A DNA stretch of 64,000 bases, from assembly GCA_016719165.1 (NCBI GenBank), contig JADKAJ010000001.1, positions 744,001 through 808,000 on the forward strand, in the 5' to 3' direction. Both the position numbers and the translations under genes were made by a program. This stretch comes from Chitinophagaceae bacterium (GTDB taxonomy: Bacteria > Bacteroidota > Bacteroidia > Chitinophagales > Chitinophagaceae). The notes under the pieces are model-generated. The model was given only the letters and a program-made list of their open reading frames with translations. It searched no databases and had not been told where the DNA came from. Positions 44,918 through 52,956 of this stretch are shown here, in pieces (the stretch's first letter is position 1; every line of letters starts with the position of its first letter).

Positions 44918-45724
44918 TTATTTTATTTTTTCCACAACTTCAATATCGGGTCGATGGTAAACAACAGAGTGGGGTGGTACCGTTTTCGTAAGCCATACAT
45001 TTCCGCCGATAATGCTATGATGACCTATGACAGTTTCACCACCCAAAATAGTGGCGCCGGAATAAATGATGGCATGGTCTTCCACGGTAGGATGCCGTTT
45101 GGTAAAAGCCATCGACTTGTCAACACTTAGTGCGCCAAGGGTAACGCCCTGGTACAATTTTACATGGTTGCCGATGATACAAGTTTCCCCGATCACTATA
45201 CCAGTGCCATGATCAATGAAAAAGTGATTACCAATTTTTGCACCGGGATGAATATCGATACCTGTTTTTGAATGGGCCCATTCTGTCATGATGCGGGGCA
45301 GTAAGGGAATATCAAGCAAATACAACTGGTGGGCCACCCGGTAGAAAAAGATAGCATAAAAGCCGGGGTAGGCACGGATGATCTCAAATCTTGTGTGGGC
45401 AGCAGGATCGCCTTCAAGGATCGCTGTGATATCAGTATTTAGAACAGCGTACAGATCCGGGATAACATTGAAAAATGCGTTTGCCTTCTCCACATTATTG
45501 CACTGGTCGCAGGCTTTGGTGGCGTTGAATATCCTTATCAGTTCTGCCTTCATCTTTACAAAGGCGGCTTCCACTTCTTCGGCAGAATCCATGTTGCATT
45601 CTGCTCTCTCCGGGAATAAAAGACAAAATAATTTCAATACACATCCTGCAATCTCTTCATTTGGAGGAACAGCTTCTATGGCCTGTTGCTGTGAATAGAT
45701 ATGATCATAAAATGCCTGGTTCAT
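44918..45724 (-). CDS. cysE: Serine O-acetyltransferase
   Basis: A 268-residue enzyme that acetylates serine, the first step of cysteine synthesis. The N-terminal helical domain is about 1-140; the C-terminal left-handed beta helix of hexapeptide repeats begins around GIDIHPGAKIGNHFFIDH, with catalytic His in FIDHGTGIVIGET, then KRHPTVEDHAIIYSGATILGG. The length and the N-terminal domain are typical of the long bacteroidete EpsC-like SAT. It is upstream of cysM with a 5-base gap. Confidence 0.94.
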   Translation of the reverse strand: MNQAFYDHIYSQQQAIEAVPPNEEIAGCVLKLFCLLFPERAECNMDSAEEVEAAFVKMKAELIRIFNATKACDQCNNVEKANAFFNVIPDLYAVLNTDITAILEGDPAAHTRFEIIRAYPGFYAIFFYRVAHQLYLLDIPLLPRIMTEWAHSKTGIDIHPGAKIGNHFFIDHGTGIVIGETCIIGNHVKLYQGVTLGALSVDKSMAFTKRHPTVEDHAIIYSGATILGGETVIGHHSIIGGNVWLTKTVPPHSVVYHRPDIEVVEKIK

Positions 45725-45804
45725 AATAGTTGCCTTTACCGGCTTTGTGAAATTAGCATAATTTATAACAGCGGATCATGAGCGGGGTTGTGTATGCTGT
45801 TAAA

Positions 45805-45832
45805 AATAAAAGCCCTGCATCTGCAGGGCTTT
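45805..45832 (-). terminator. Terminator after fbaA
   Basis: Read on the minus strand, the stem AAAGCCCTGCA / TGCAGGGCTTT is followed by TATTTTTA, 22 bases after the fbaA stop. Confidence 0.85.
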
Positions 45833-45853
45833 GTTATCATGATGCAGTTAGTA

Positions 45854-46921
45854 TTATGCATTCCGGTTAATACAATTCAGGTCTTCAAACGCCAGTTCAA
45901 GACGTTTGCTGAACGATTCTTCTCCTTTGCGTAGCCAAACCCTTGGGTCGTAATATTTTTTATTGGGTTTGTCATCCCCTTCTGGATTGCCCAATTGTCC
46001 TTGTAAATAGGCTTCATTCTTTTTATAATTTTCCAGTATACCTTCCCAGAAAGCCCATTGCAGGTCAGTGTCAATATTCATTTTGATAGCGCCATAGCCA
46101 ATCGCTTCTCTTATCTGGTGCTGTGGTGAGCCACTGCCACCATGGAATACGAAGTAAACAGGTTTTGGGGCGGTCTTAAATTCTTTTTCAATATGCACCT
46201 GGCTGTTGTTAAGAATCACCGGACGCAATTCTACATTGCCCGGTTTGTAAACGCCATGTACATTGCCAAAAGCAGCGGCCACTGTAAAAAGTTTTCCTAC
46301 TTTGCTTAATTCCCGGTAAGCATAGGCCACGTCTTCCGGTTGTGTATAGAGTTTAGAATTTTCTACATCGCTATTGTCCACACCATCTTCTTCACCACCG
46401 GTAACACCAAGTTCTATTTCAATGCTCATACCCAGCGGCTGCATTCTTTTAAAGAATTCAACTGAAGTATGAATATTTTCTTCAATAGGTTCTTCACTCA
46501 GGTCAAGCATATGTGAGCTGAACAGGGGTTGACCTTTTTCTTTATGGAATTGTTCGCCGGCATCGATCAGGCCACTTATCCAGGGCAACCATTTTTTGGC
46601 AGCATGGTCTGTATGCAGCACAACTGGAACGCCATAGTACCTGGCGACGTTGTGAATATGCAGGGCACCGGATATACCACCGGAAATATTTCCCTGCAGG
46701 TTATCATTTGGCATTCCTTTCCCGGCGATGAACTGGGCTCCTCCGTTGGAGAACTGTACAATAACAGGAGAGTTGACTTTTGCAGCAGTTTCTAAGGTAG
46801 CATTGATAGTGTTAGTACCAATCGTGTTGACAGCAGGTAAAGCAAATTGATTATCCCTGGCATCATTGTAGAGTGCTTCCAGTTCGTCACCGAACAGCAC
46901 ACCGGCTCTGTACTTTTTCAT
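45854..46921 (-). CDS. fbaA: Class II fructose-bisphosphate aldolase
   Basis: A 355-residue zinc-dependent aldolase of glycolysis and gluconeogenesis, resembling E. coli FbaA. Zinc and substrate motifs include VVLHTDHAAKKWLPW (first His ligand), ELGVTGGEEDGVDNS, YFVFHGGSGSP (third His ligand) and NIDTDLQWAFWEG. It carries no unusual feature and is followed by a terminator. The class I enzyme is encoded about 2 kb downstream on the same strand, so the organism has both mechanisms in one neighbourhood. Confidence 0.95.
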   Translation of the reverse strand: MKKYRAGVLFGDELEALYNDARDNQFALPAVNTIGTNTINATLETAAKVNSPVIVQFSNGGAQFIAGKGMPNDNLQGNISGGISGALHIHNVARYYGVPVVLHTDHAAKKWLPWISGLIDAGEQFHKEKGQPLFSSHMLDLSEEPIEENIHTSVEFFKRMQPLGMSIEIELGVTGGEEDGVDNSDVENSKLYTQPEDVAYAYRELSKVGKLFTVAAAFGNVHGVYKPGNVELRPVILNNSQVHIEKEFKTAPKPVYFVFHGGSGSPQHQIREAIGYGAIKMNIDTDLQWAFWEGILENYKKNEAYLQGQLGNPEGDDKPNKKYYDPRVWLRKGEESFSKRLELAFEDLNCINRNA

Positions 46922-47025
46922 TAAGTTTTAATTTTTTTAAAAGTGGCAAAAACTTTCAGCAGGCAGGCAATCGTTAAAGGCCTGCTAATATAGAATATTT
47001 ATTGAATTGAAAATGCGAACAGGTG

Positions 47026-48141
47026 TTAGAGTGGTTTGCGTTTGGTCTTACCCAGGTTTTTCTGTACCAGTAATAAATTTTTACGGAGGGTTTGCTTCAA
47101 ATGTATTTTTACAATTTCCCCCATCGATTTGCATTTCTCATACACATTGGTATGCAGGTATTCTCCCAATTCTTTTTTTAATTGTTCCACTTTTTCGGGG
47201 GGCGATATCTGGTCTGCGGTCATTATATCGAGCAGGTCTTTGATACGATAACGGGAGGTGGCCAACCGGAAAGTGATCATGGTTCTTTCTTCTGCCTGGT
47301 ATTGTTCAATGGATTCTTTATTAAGAACAGCGAGGGCCATTTCCACGAACGCAAAATTCTCTTTGAAAAATTGCGGCAGGTAAAGATTCTTTCTGCCTTC
47401 ATAGGATTGCTGGTCGAAATCTATACAGCGGATCCGGTACTGGTAATCCTCAATATCAGGAGTAATTCCTATTACAAAGTTGTAGCTCCGCATATCACCC
47501 AGCAGCCGCACGAAGCATCTTTCGTTGAATTTCACAAATTCTTTCGCTAATCGTATTTTATTGGTTTCCGGGCTATCCATCATTTGTTTGATAAATACAT
47601 CCCCCGGAATGCCGGGAATATGTTCTTCTACCAATGTATTATCACAGGTAAAAAAAGTGATACGGTTTGGAGAAAGGATATGTTCCAGTTCCAGGCCGTA
47701 TATCCTGGAGGCATCTGCGATCTTGATATAATAGTGATCGTAATTATCGTTGAACTTATTGACAATCCGGATACGGAAGGGGTTTGAATTTCCGAATGCA
47801 CAGTAATCAATTCTGGCCACATCCAGGTGACTTATAAAACTGAAATCACCTTCTGTTTTCAGTATGGCGTATATTTTAACCAGTCCCTGGCGGATATAAT
47901 CCCAGTCACGACTGTCGTACGAAGTTTTTTCCCAATAAGTATCATTCCCGTGTTTGTCTTTAATAGGAGTGGACCAGGTAAAATTCAACAGGTTATTATA
48001 GGTAACAGGAAGTTTAACTTCCCGGCCACGGTTTTTCAGGTAGTTACGCAGCTTGTCATTAACAGGATACATTGGTTTCTTACGGGAAGGCTTATCACCT
48101 TCCTTTGTTTCCCGGCCATTCTGGTTATCAATAAATCTCAT
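47026..48141 (-). CDS. Orphan protein with a divergent protein kinase-like fold (inferred)
   Basis: A 371-residue protein that I cannot assign to a named family. Its motifs follow the order of eukaryotic-like or aminoglycoside kinases: DHYYIKIADAS with Lys140 as the possible beta-3 lysine, ELEHIL as a candidate helix C, the hinge-like NTLVEEHIPGIPGD, a catalytic loop LGDMRSYNF with Asp216 and Asn221 at the 5-residue spacing seen in kinases (HRDxxxxN/HGDxxxxN), and the DFG-like IDFD (Asp241/Asp243). The C-terminus is basic (KTKRKPL). ATG 48141 is used instead of an upstream TTG. It is not obviously linked to its neighbours, and kinase activity is a hypothesis. Confidence 0.6.
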   Translation of the reverse strand: MRFIDNQNGRETKEGDKPSRKKPMYPVNDKLRNYLKNRGREVKLPVTYNNLLNFTWSTPIKDKHGNDTYWEKTSYDSRDWDYIRQGLVKIYAILKTEGDFSFISHLDVARIDYCAFGNSNPFRIRIVNKFNDNYDHYYIKIADASRIYGLELEHILSPNRITFFTCDNTLVEEHIPGIPGDVFIKQMMDSPETNKIRLAKEFVKFNERCFVRLLGDMRSYNFVIGITPDIEDYQYRIRCIDFDQQSYEGRKNLYLPQFFKENFAFVEMALAVLNKESIEQYQAEERTMITFRLATSRYRIKDLLDIMTADQISPPEKVEQLKKELGEYLHTNVYEKCKSMGEIVKIHLKQTLRKNLLLVQKNLGKTKRKPL

Positions 48142-48202
48142 GGGGTGAATAATCAATTGTGAATAGTCAATAACGAATTGCTATAAAGGTTCTAAGGTCG
48201 TA

Positions 48203-48988
48203 TTAATTTAATTGATTACGAAGTTTGCTGAAATACGCAGGGGCCTTTTCTAACCGGCTTCCATACCAACTGAACATTTCTCCGTCTGCCAGTAAGATTT
48301 TTGTTTGGGGTAATGCTGACTGCAATTCATCAATATGTTTTTGTTGAAAAGGGTAGGGTTCAGAAGAAAGTAAAACCAGTTCCGGGTGTATTGCTTTTAG
48401 TTCTTCAACTTTTATTTCCGGATACCGGATTCTATTTGCAAAAATATTCTCCAAACCTGCTGCTGCCAGCATGGAATGAATGAAAGTGTCGCCACCAACT
48501 GTCATGTAAGGTTCCTTCCAGATCAGGTATGCAGTTCTTATTTTGTTTTGAATCGTATTTAATTGTTCAAATTCAAATTGAATTTTTGTGTTCAGCTCTT
48601 TTCCTTCAACTGGCTTACCTACCATATTTGCAATAGAATGGATCATTTCATACGCATCCTGCAGGTTATTTACATCACTTACCCAAACTGGATACCGGGT
48701 TGCCAGTTCTTCTACCTGTTCTTTTATATTTTCTTCTTTATTGGCGATGATGAGGTCGGGATGCAACTGATGGATCAAATCCGTTTTTAATTGCTTAGTT
48801 CCTCCAATTCTTGTTTTGGTGCGGAACCATTGTTCCGGGTGTACGCAGAACCGGGTAATGCCGATTACTTCTTTGTCTAATCCCAGGTAAAACAATAATT
48901 CTGTTTGTGAAGGGACCAGGGAAATAATTCTTGCCGGAGTTTTCTCCAGGGTAATTGTTCTGCCTGTTTGGTCTATAAAAGTAGACAT
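48203..48988 (-). CDS. Helical-backbone metal receptor, BtuF/TroA-like
   Basis: A 261-residue protein with the two-lobed fold of class III substrate-binding proteins joined by a long helix (BtuF/FhuD/TroA type): RIISLVPSQTELLFYLGL in the first lobe, PDLIIANKEENI before the linker, and HPELVLLSSEPYPF in the second lobe. Unlike a classical periplasmic binding protein it has no signal peptide or lipobox. Members of this soluble subgroup are found in several bacteria with unclear roles, and no ABC transporter gene is adjacent. It may bind a cobalamin-like or metal-chelate ligand. Confidence 0.82.
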   Translation of the reverse strand: MSTFIDQTGRTITLEKTPARIISLVPSQTELLFYLGLDKEVIGITRFCVHPEQWFRTKTRIGGTKQLKTDLIHQLHPDLIIANKEENIKEQVEELATRYPVWVSDVNNLQDAYEMIHSIANMVGKPVEGKELNTKIQFEFEQLNTIQNKIRTAYLIWKEPYMTVGGDTFIHSMLAAAGLENIFANRIRYPEIKVEELKAIHPELVLLSSEPYPFQQKHIDELQSALPQTKILLADGEMFSWYGSRLEKAPAYFSKLRNQLN

Positions 48989-49066
48989 GCAGTATTTTAC
49001 CGCAAATTACTGATGAATACGCTGTGTTGAAAATGAAAAGAGGAAGGGAGAAAAAGGTTCACCGCG

Positions 49067-49096
49067 CCTCCTGCTAAATTTTAGTTTAGCAGGAGG
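49067..49096. repeat. Perfect 12-base-pair inverted repeat
   Basis: CCTCCTGCTAAA and TTTAGCAGGAGG flank the 6-base loop TTTTAG. It lacks a T run on either side, so it is not a normal terminator. It lies about 80 bases upstream of the BtuF-like gene and would be in its 5' leader. Confidence 0.8.
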
Positions 49097-49122
49097 GTTC
49101 CGGACGTAAGTTTCTTTCAAGG

Positions 49123-49265
49123 GGATTTGGACACGGTGACACTTGGTCGGTTTTCAAGGATCTCTTTTGGACTTCTTTGGTTTTTCGATCGGATCTGGAC
49201 TTCAATTGGTTTTTCTGGAAATCTGGATCTTGTTGGTCTTTCTAAGGATTCGGTTTTTTAATTCT
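49123..49265. repeat. Degenerate repeats around GGATCTGGACTTC..TTGGTTTTTC
   Basis: Related units at 49158-49190, 49191-49216 and 49217-49245 share GGA(T)CT, GGACTTC or GGATCTT, and TTGGTTTTTC or TTGGTCTTTC; weaker copies flank them at 49123-49157 and 49246-49265. Units differ in length (26-33 bases), so they do not form a clean tandem array. Confidence 0.6.
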
Positions 49266-49413
49266 TCAATAAGTATTGGATGATTGGAGAACAAAAATAA
49301 TTGGCAATTCATTAATAAAACAGAGCAAAATAACCTCTTTTTTTTACGACAGTTTTTACCTTTTTTATCGTAAAGCCGCCACTGCCAGGTTGCGGATTTA
49401 CTCAGTTAATTTA

Positions 49414-49427
49414 TCGTAGAACTACGA
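49414..49427. promoter_or_regulatory. Operator-like dyad TCGTAG-AA-CTACGA
   Basis: A perfect 6-2-6 inverted repeat, accompanied upstream by the inverted pair TTTACGA/TCGTAAA (49343-49374) that shares the TCGTA arm. It looks like a regulator-binding site, but no cognate regulator is encoded nearby. Confidence 0.4.
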
Positions 49428-49486
49428 ATACAGCCTGTACAACAGTTGCCAGGCTTATTTTAAAACAATAGTAAAGGTTTATTGCA

Positions 49487-50845
49487 TTAGTTTCCCAATG
49501 CCTGGATAACATCATACTTTGTAACGATATGGTAATTGCCGGCCTCATCTTTAGCCAGCACCGCCCCATTTTCTTTATTAATCAGATGGCTTAGTTTCTC
49601 AACCGGTGTATCAAAAGCCACAATCGGGAAAGAAGGTTCGAGTACTTCCTGTACAGTTGAATTTTTTATTTCGGGGTTATCAAATATTTTCTGAAACAAA
49701 CCTCCTTCGCTGATGGCACCAACAGAACCATTTTCATTCATTACAGGTATTTGTTCAATGTCATATTTTTTCATCAGTTCAACTGCTTCCAAAACTGTTT
49801 GCCCCGGTTCTACAGTGATCAAACGTTTGGTGCCTCTGGAGCTTACCACATCGCGGAAAGTTTTTACATCGAGGAAGCCCCGTTCTATCATCCACTGATC
49901 ATTATAGATTTTACCAACATACCGGCTGCCATGATCATGAAAAATACAAACAACCATGTCCTCTTTTTTCAAACGGTCTTTCAATTGCAATAAACCCTGT
50001 ATACAACTGCCGGCACTGTAACCACAGAATAATCCTTCTTCTTTAGCCAGGCGTCTTGCCATCACTGCTCCATCTTTATCAGTTACCTGTTCAAAATAGT
50101 CGATAACACTCATATCATAATTCTTGGGTACAAAGTCTTCTCCGAAACCTTCGCTGATATAGGGATGTACTTCGTTCATGTCGATCTCGCCAGTACGAAA
50201 ATATTTGGTAAGCAAAGAGCCATATACATCAATAGCCCAAATCTGGATGTTTGGATTTTTTTCTTTCAGGTATTGTGCAGTTCCGGTAATGGTGCCGCCT
50301 GTTCCTGCGGTACATACCAGGTGTGTAATTTTTCCATCAGTTTGTTTCCATATCTCAGGGCCGGTTGTTTCATAATGTGCCAAACGGTTGGCCAGGTTAT
50401 CATACTGGTTCATATGGAAGGAGTTGGGGACTTCTTTGGCCAGCCGGGCTGCTACACTGTAATAACTTCTCGGGTCCTCCGGTAATACATTGGTTGGGCA
50501 AACGATCACTTCAGCTCCTACAGCTTTCAGGATATCAGCTTTTTCTTTAGATTGTTTTTCTGTGGTAACAAAAATGCATTTGTACCCTTTTACTACTGCA
50601 GCAAGGGCTAATCCCATCCCTGTATTACCGCTGGTGCCTTCAATGATGGTACCACCGGGTTTCAGTTTGCCTTCTTTTTCGGCTACTTCCACCATCTTTA
50701 ATGCCATCCGGTCTTTGATTGAGTTACCGGGATTGAAATAGTCAACTTTTGCTAACACAGTACAGGGAAGATCCCTGGTGATTTTATTCAGCCTGATCAA
50801 AGGTGTATTCCCAATTGTCTCGAGTATATTATTTTTTATATCCAT
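49487..50845 (-). CDS. Cystathionine beta-synthase-type PLP enzyme with CBS domain pair
   Basis: A 452-residue protein. The catalytic domain (about 1-320) has PLP lysine Lys44 in FNPGNSIKDR, the substrate loop EGTSGNTGMG and the phosphate loop GTGGTITGTAQ; a C-terminal pair of CBS domains (about 335-452; LMKKYDIEQIPVMNENG and AVLAKDEAGNYHIVTK) is as in cystathionine beta-synthases. It probably condenses serine or O-acetylserine with homocysteine in transsulfuration, or makes cysteine. ATG 50845 is preferred; the upstream frame runs into the previous gene. A minus-strand TAAATTTG lies just upstream. No cystathionine lyase gene is adjacent. Confidence 0.88.
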   Translation of the reverse strand: MDIKNNILETIGNTPLIRLNKITRDLPCTVLAKVDYFNPGNSIKDRMALKMVEVAEKEGKLKPGGTIIEGTSGNTGMGLALAAVVKGYKCIFVTTEKQSKEKADILKAVGAEVIVCPTNVLPEDPRSYYSVAARLAKEVPNSFHMNQYDNLANRLAHYETTGPEIWKQTDGKITHLVCTAGTGGTITGTAQYLKEKNPNIQIWAIDVYGSLLTKYFRTGEIDMNEVHPYISEGFGEDFVPKNYDMSVIDYFEQVTDKDGAVMARRLAKEEGLFCGYSAGSCIQGLLQLKDRLKKEDMVVCIFHDHGSRYVGKIYNDQWMIERGFLDVKTFRDVVSSRGTKRLITVEPGQTVLEAVELMKKYDIEQIPVMNENGSVGAISEGGLFQKIFDNPEIKNSTVQEVLEPSFPIVAFDTPVEKLSHLINKENGAVLAKDEAGNYHIVTKYDVIQALGN

Positions 50846-50891
50846 AGTCTTTGTTGAATTTGCAAATTTACAAAACGATATCATCCTGATT

Positions 50892-51548
50892 CTAATCAGG
50901 CCAGTTAAAACCGCCTCCCTTTTCTTTATCAATTTCTTGGAATTGGGCCTTTAATAGCTTAGCTCTTGCGGCGATTAAAGCGGGAAACCCGGGATTGGCT
51001 TTGAAAAGTTTGAAGGTTTTTAATACCCCCTCTTTAAATAACAGATGGATACCTTTGTTATAATAAAGGTATTCGTCATATCCCGGGTAAGGGGTTTTGA
51101 TAAACTGATCACCAAAGTATTTTTTACATTTCTCTGCATCATCTTCAAATCGGATATTCTCATTAATAAGTACTTTCTCTGCCAGAGTATTGTCCGGTAA
51201 ATAGGAAGTAACAATTATGCAGTTTACTTTCCCCTTTAACAGAAAAATTTTAAATATGGGCCATTTCCTGTTTAAATCATCATCCAGGACAAGGCATTTG
51301 TCAAAGCCAAGAACAAACTGGGTAATGCTGTCTATGGCCACTGTCCGGTTATGATGCCAGAAAGCGGTCATTTCTTCTTTGAATGTTTTTTCTTCCATCG
51401 AATCGCCCAGGATAGCTTTTACCTGTATTTCCGTCATCCCGATACTGATATCTCCGCAGCCAATCCCTGCAGTTACAGATGTCGTTTGCTGTGCTATCAA
51501 TACAAATGAGAAAATAACTCCAGCGAAAAGGGTGGTAATTTGTTTCAT
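50892..51548 (-). CDS. Exported protein of unknown function
   Basis: A 218-residue protein with a signal peptide (1-19, ending LIAQ). The mature N-terminus contains ISIGMTEIQVKAILGD, a pattern also seen in the BamE/SmpA-like fold, where an IGMTxxxVxxLLG loop occurs; the similarity is short. The C-terminal half has YYNKGIHLLFKEGVLKTF. No family can be named. It is 46 bases upstream of the CBS-type gene and on the same strand. Confidence 0.62.
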   Translation of the reverse strand: MKQITTLFAGVIFSFVLIAQQTTSVTAGIGCGDISIGMTEIQVKAILGDSMEEKTFKEEMTAFWHHNRTVAIDSITQFVLGFDKCLVLDDDLNRKWPIFKIFLLKGKVNCIIVTSYLPDNTLAEKVLINENIRFEDDAEKCKKYFGDQFIKTPYPGYDEYLYYNKGIHLLFKEGVLKTFKLFKANPGFPALIAARAKLLKAQFQEIDKEKGGGFNWPD

Positions 51549-51604
51549 ATGTTAAGCTCCAAAGCGGCGAAGATAAACTAACGCCTGTTACTTTTTGACT
51601 CTAA

Positions 51605-51638
51605 AATAAAAAGCCCCTCCTGATACCAGAAGGGGCCT
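51605..51638 (-). terminator. Terminator of the sigma/anti-sigma operon
   Basis: On the minus strand the arms AGGCCCCTTCTGG and CAGGAGGGGCT form a stem of about 10 pairs with small imperfections, followed by TTTTTATTTT, 24 bases after the anti-sigma stop. Confidence 0.8.
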
Positions 51639-51662
51639 ACCGGACTTAATGATAATTTATCA

Positions 51663-52172
51663 TCAAGCTTCTTTTCTGAATTGTTTTCTTTTATTACTGA
51701 AATAATTATCCAGTAAAACCAGTCCTAACAAGACATTGATCATCATAAATGCATTAACCCATGTATTATTAAAGAATTTAGTGTAATCTATTTTACTTAG
51801 TTTATCAGTAATGGCACTGCTTTCACCTGTATTCCAATCCATTTGACTAAAACCGTAAATAAGAATAGCAACCAGCATGGTCATGAAAAACAAACCAATA
51901 CCCCAGATAATTCTTTTATTGATATAGGATTTGGTAGCGGGGGCAATATGCATTTTCGCTATCTCTTCCATAACATTTTTTGTAAACCGCATAGAGGGTG
52001 CCTCCAGTTCCGATGATTGAAGCATCTCATTTACCTCCAGCAGTTCACTGTATTTTGCTTTCCATTCAACATCTGTCTGTAGTAATCTTTCTATGACTGT
52101 TTTTTCTTCCAGGGAAGAATGGCCATCAATAAATTCCCACAAACGTTCTTCGATATTTCGTTGCGTATTCAT
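51663..52172 (-). CDS. Putative anti-sigma factor
   Basis: A 169-residue membrane protein whose N-terminus (RNIEERLWEFIDGHSSLEE) has the helical signature of anti-sigma domains that clamp the ECF sigma factor, though the zinc-binding Cys/His set of the classical ZAS motif is not present. Two membrane helices follow (about 90-112 and 135-155), with a short loop between. It starts 6 bases after the sigma gene stop, the usual operon order, so it is probably the cognate anti-sigma. ATG 52172 is chosen over an upstream TTG. Confidence 0.8.
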   Translation of the reverse strand: MNTQRNIEERLWEFIDGHSSLEEKTVIERLLQTDVEWKAKYSELLEVNEMLQSSELEAPSMRFTKNVMEEIAKMHIAPATKSYINKRIIWGIGLFFMTMLVAILIYGFSQMDWNTGESSAITDKLSKIDYTKFFNNTWVNAFMMINVLLGLVLLDNYFSNKRKQFRKEA

Positions 52173-52177
52173 ACAAT

Positions 52178-52759
52178 TCAATTTAAATCTTTTACTTCAT
52201 GTGCAAAATGAGTTTCCATCTTTTCCTTTAGTCTTGTTCTTGCCCGGTGTAACCGCACCTTTGCTGTATTAACCTCCAATCCCAGGATCTGTGCAATTTC
52301 TTCGAGTGACTGTTCACTTTTATAAAACAATGTAATAATCTCCGCATCGTCTGGCCCCATTAAACCAATAGCGTTATGTACCATTGATTGTCTTGATTTT
52401 TGTTCCACCAGGTTTGCCCTGAATCCCGAATCCATGCTGTCGGCTACCTCAAACACTTTTTCATTATCCAGCGAATGAATCTCCAGCTTCTTCTTTCTCA
52501 GGAAGCTGATACAGGTGTTGTTTACAATGGTATACAACCAGGTGCTGAACTTAGAGGCACCCCGGAAGTCAGCCAGGTATTTAAATGCTTTAATAAATAC
52601 ATCCTGAGCCACTTCCTCAGCATCCTCCCTGTTTTTTACCATTCGCAGCGTTAGTGTGAAAACGTAGTTCTGGTAACGGTTCACCAACCCGGCATATGCC
52701 TGGTGATCACCACTTAGCACTTTGCTAATGAGTTCATTATCATTTAGTCCGGTAGACAT
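52178..52759 (-). CDS. ECF-type RNA polymerase sigma factor
   Basis: A 193-residue sigma-70 family protein with only regions 2 and 4. Region 2 is at about 20-90 (LVNRYQNYVFTLTLRMVKN, EEVAQDVFIKAFKYL, FSTWLYTIVNNTC) and region 4 at about 130-185 (LEEIAQILGLEVNTAKVRLHRAR). It directs a small regulon, released from the anti-sigma by an envelope signal. One copy of TGTAAC-N16-TAGTC faces it upstream and two face the divergent DUF6249 gene, which suggests autoregulation and one known target. The signal is unknown. Confidence 0.92.
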   Translation of the reverse strand: MSTGLNDNELISKVLSGDHQAYAGLVNRYQNYVFTLTLRMVKNREDAEEVAQDVFIKAFKYLADFRGASKFSTWLYTIVNNTCISFLRKKKLEIHSLDNEKVFEVADSMDSGFRANLVEQKSRQSMVHNAIGLMGPDDAEIITLFYKSEQSLEEIAQILGLEVNTAKVRLHRARTRLKEKMETHFAHEVKDLN

Positions 52760-52769
52760 CCTTATATAA

Positions 52770-52796
52770 GACTACACGATAAGTTTTTAGGTTACA
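52770..52796 (-). promoter_or_regulatory. ECF-type promoter P1 facing the sigma factor gene
   Basis: On the minus strand TGTAAC (52796-52791) and TAGTC (52774-52770) are 16 bases apart, as in the two promoters on the other side of the intergenic region. TAGTC ends 10 bases before the sigma start codon, so the leader would be very short. Confidence 0.6.
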
Positions 52797-52858
52797 ATAC
52801 AAATTACGATTAATTGTCCCTAACTCCGGAAGGGGAAATAAGAAAGTTTAGAAAAAGC

Positions 52859-52888
52859 TGTAACCGGGCTTCACCGGCTGTAGTCATA
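52859..52888 (+). promoter_or_regulatory. ECF-type promoter P2 facing the DUF6249 gene
   Basis: TGTAAC (52859-52864), a 16-base spacer, then TAGTCATA (52881-52888). The spacer contains CGGG and CCGG blocks. Confidence 0.6.
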
Positions 52889-52926
52889 GTTACTGTAAAC
52901 CGATTTGAAAAAAAGTTCCTGAAGGC

Positions 52927-52956
52927 TGTAACCCGGATCAAATACCGGTAGTCATA
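52927..52956 (+). promoter_or_regulatory. ECF-type promoter P3 facing the DUF6249 gene
   Basis: TGTAAC (52927-52932), a 16-base spacer of different sequence, then TAGTCATA (52949-52956), identical boxes and spacing to P2. The DUF6249 start codon is 44 bases downstream, giving a leader of about 35 bases. Confidence 0.65.

Larger units (their letters stand above)
48989..49486. other. 498-base non-coding region with hairpin, degenerate repeats and dyads
   Basis: No convincing coding sequence is present on either strand. It holds a 12-base-pair hairpin at 49067-49096, three to five degenerate repeats of about 26-33 bases at 49123-49265, a widely spaced inverted pair TTTACGA/TCGTAAA at 49343-49374 and a 6-2-6 dyad TCGTAG-AA-CTACGA at 49414-49427. 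It is upstream of the BtuF-like gene and downstream of the CBS-type gene. It could be a long 5' leader or an RNA gene, but I cannot assign a class. Confidence 0.6.

Noticed and set aside
49123..49265. CRISPR array or clean tandem repeat
   Set aside because: Units vary in length and sequence and lack regular spacers; there are no cas genes in the window.
49414..49427. BlaI/MecI-type operator
   Set aside because: The dyad has similar CGTAG-like arms but no BlaI-family regulator or M56 peptidase gene is present, so the name is not justified; kept only as an unassigned dyad.
48989..49486. Cobalamin riboswitch upstream of the BtuF-like gene
   Set aside because: GCCGCCACTGCC near 49375 faintly resembles the B12 box but the surrounding conserved elements are absent and the orientation does not fit.
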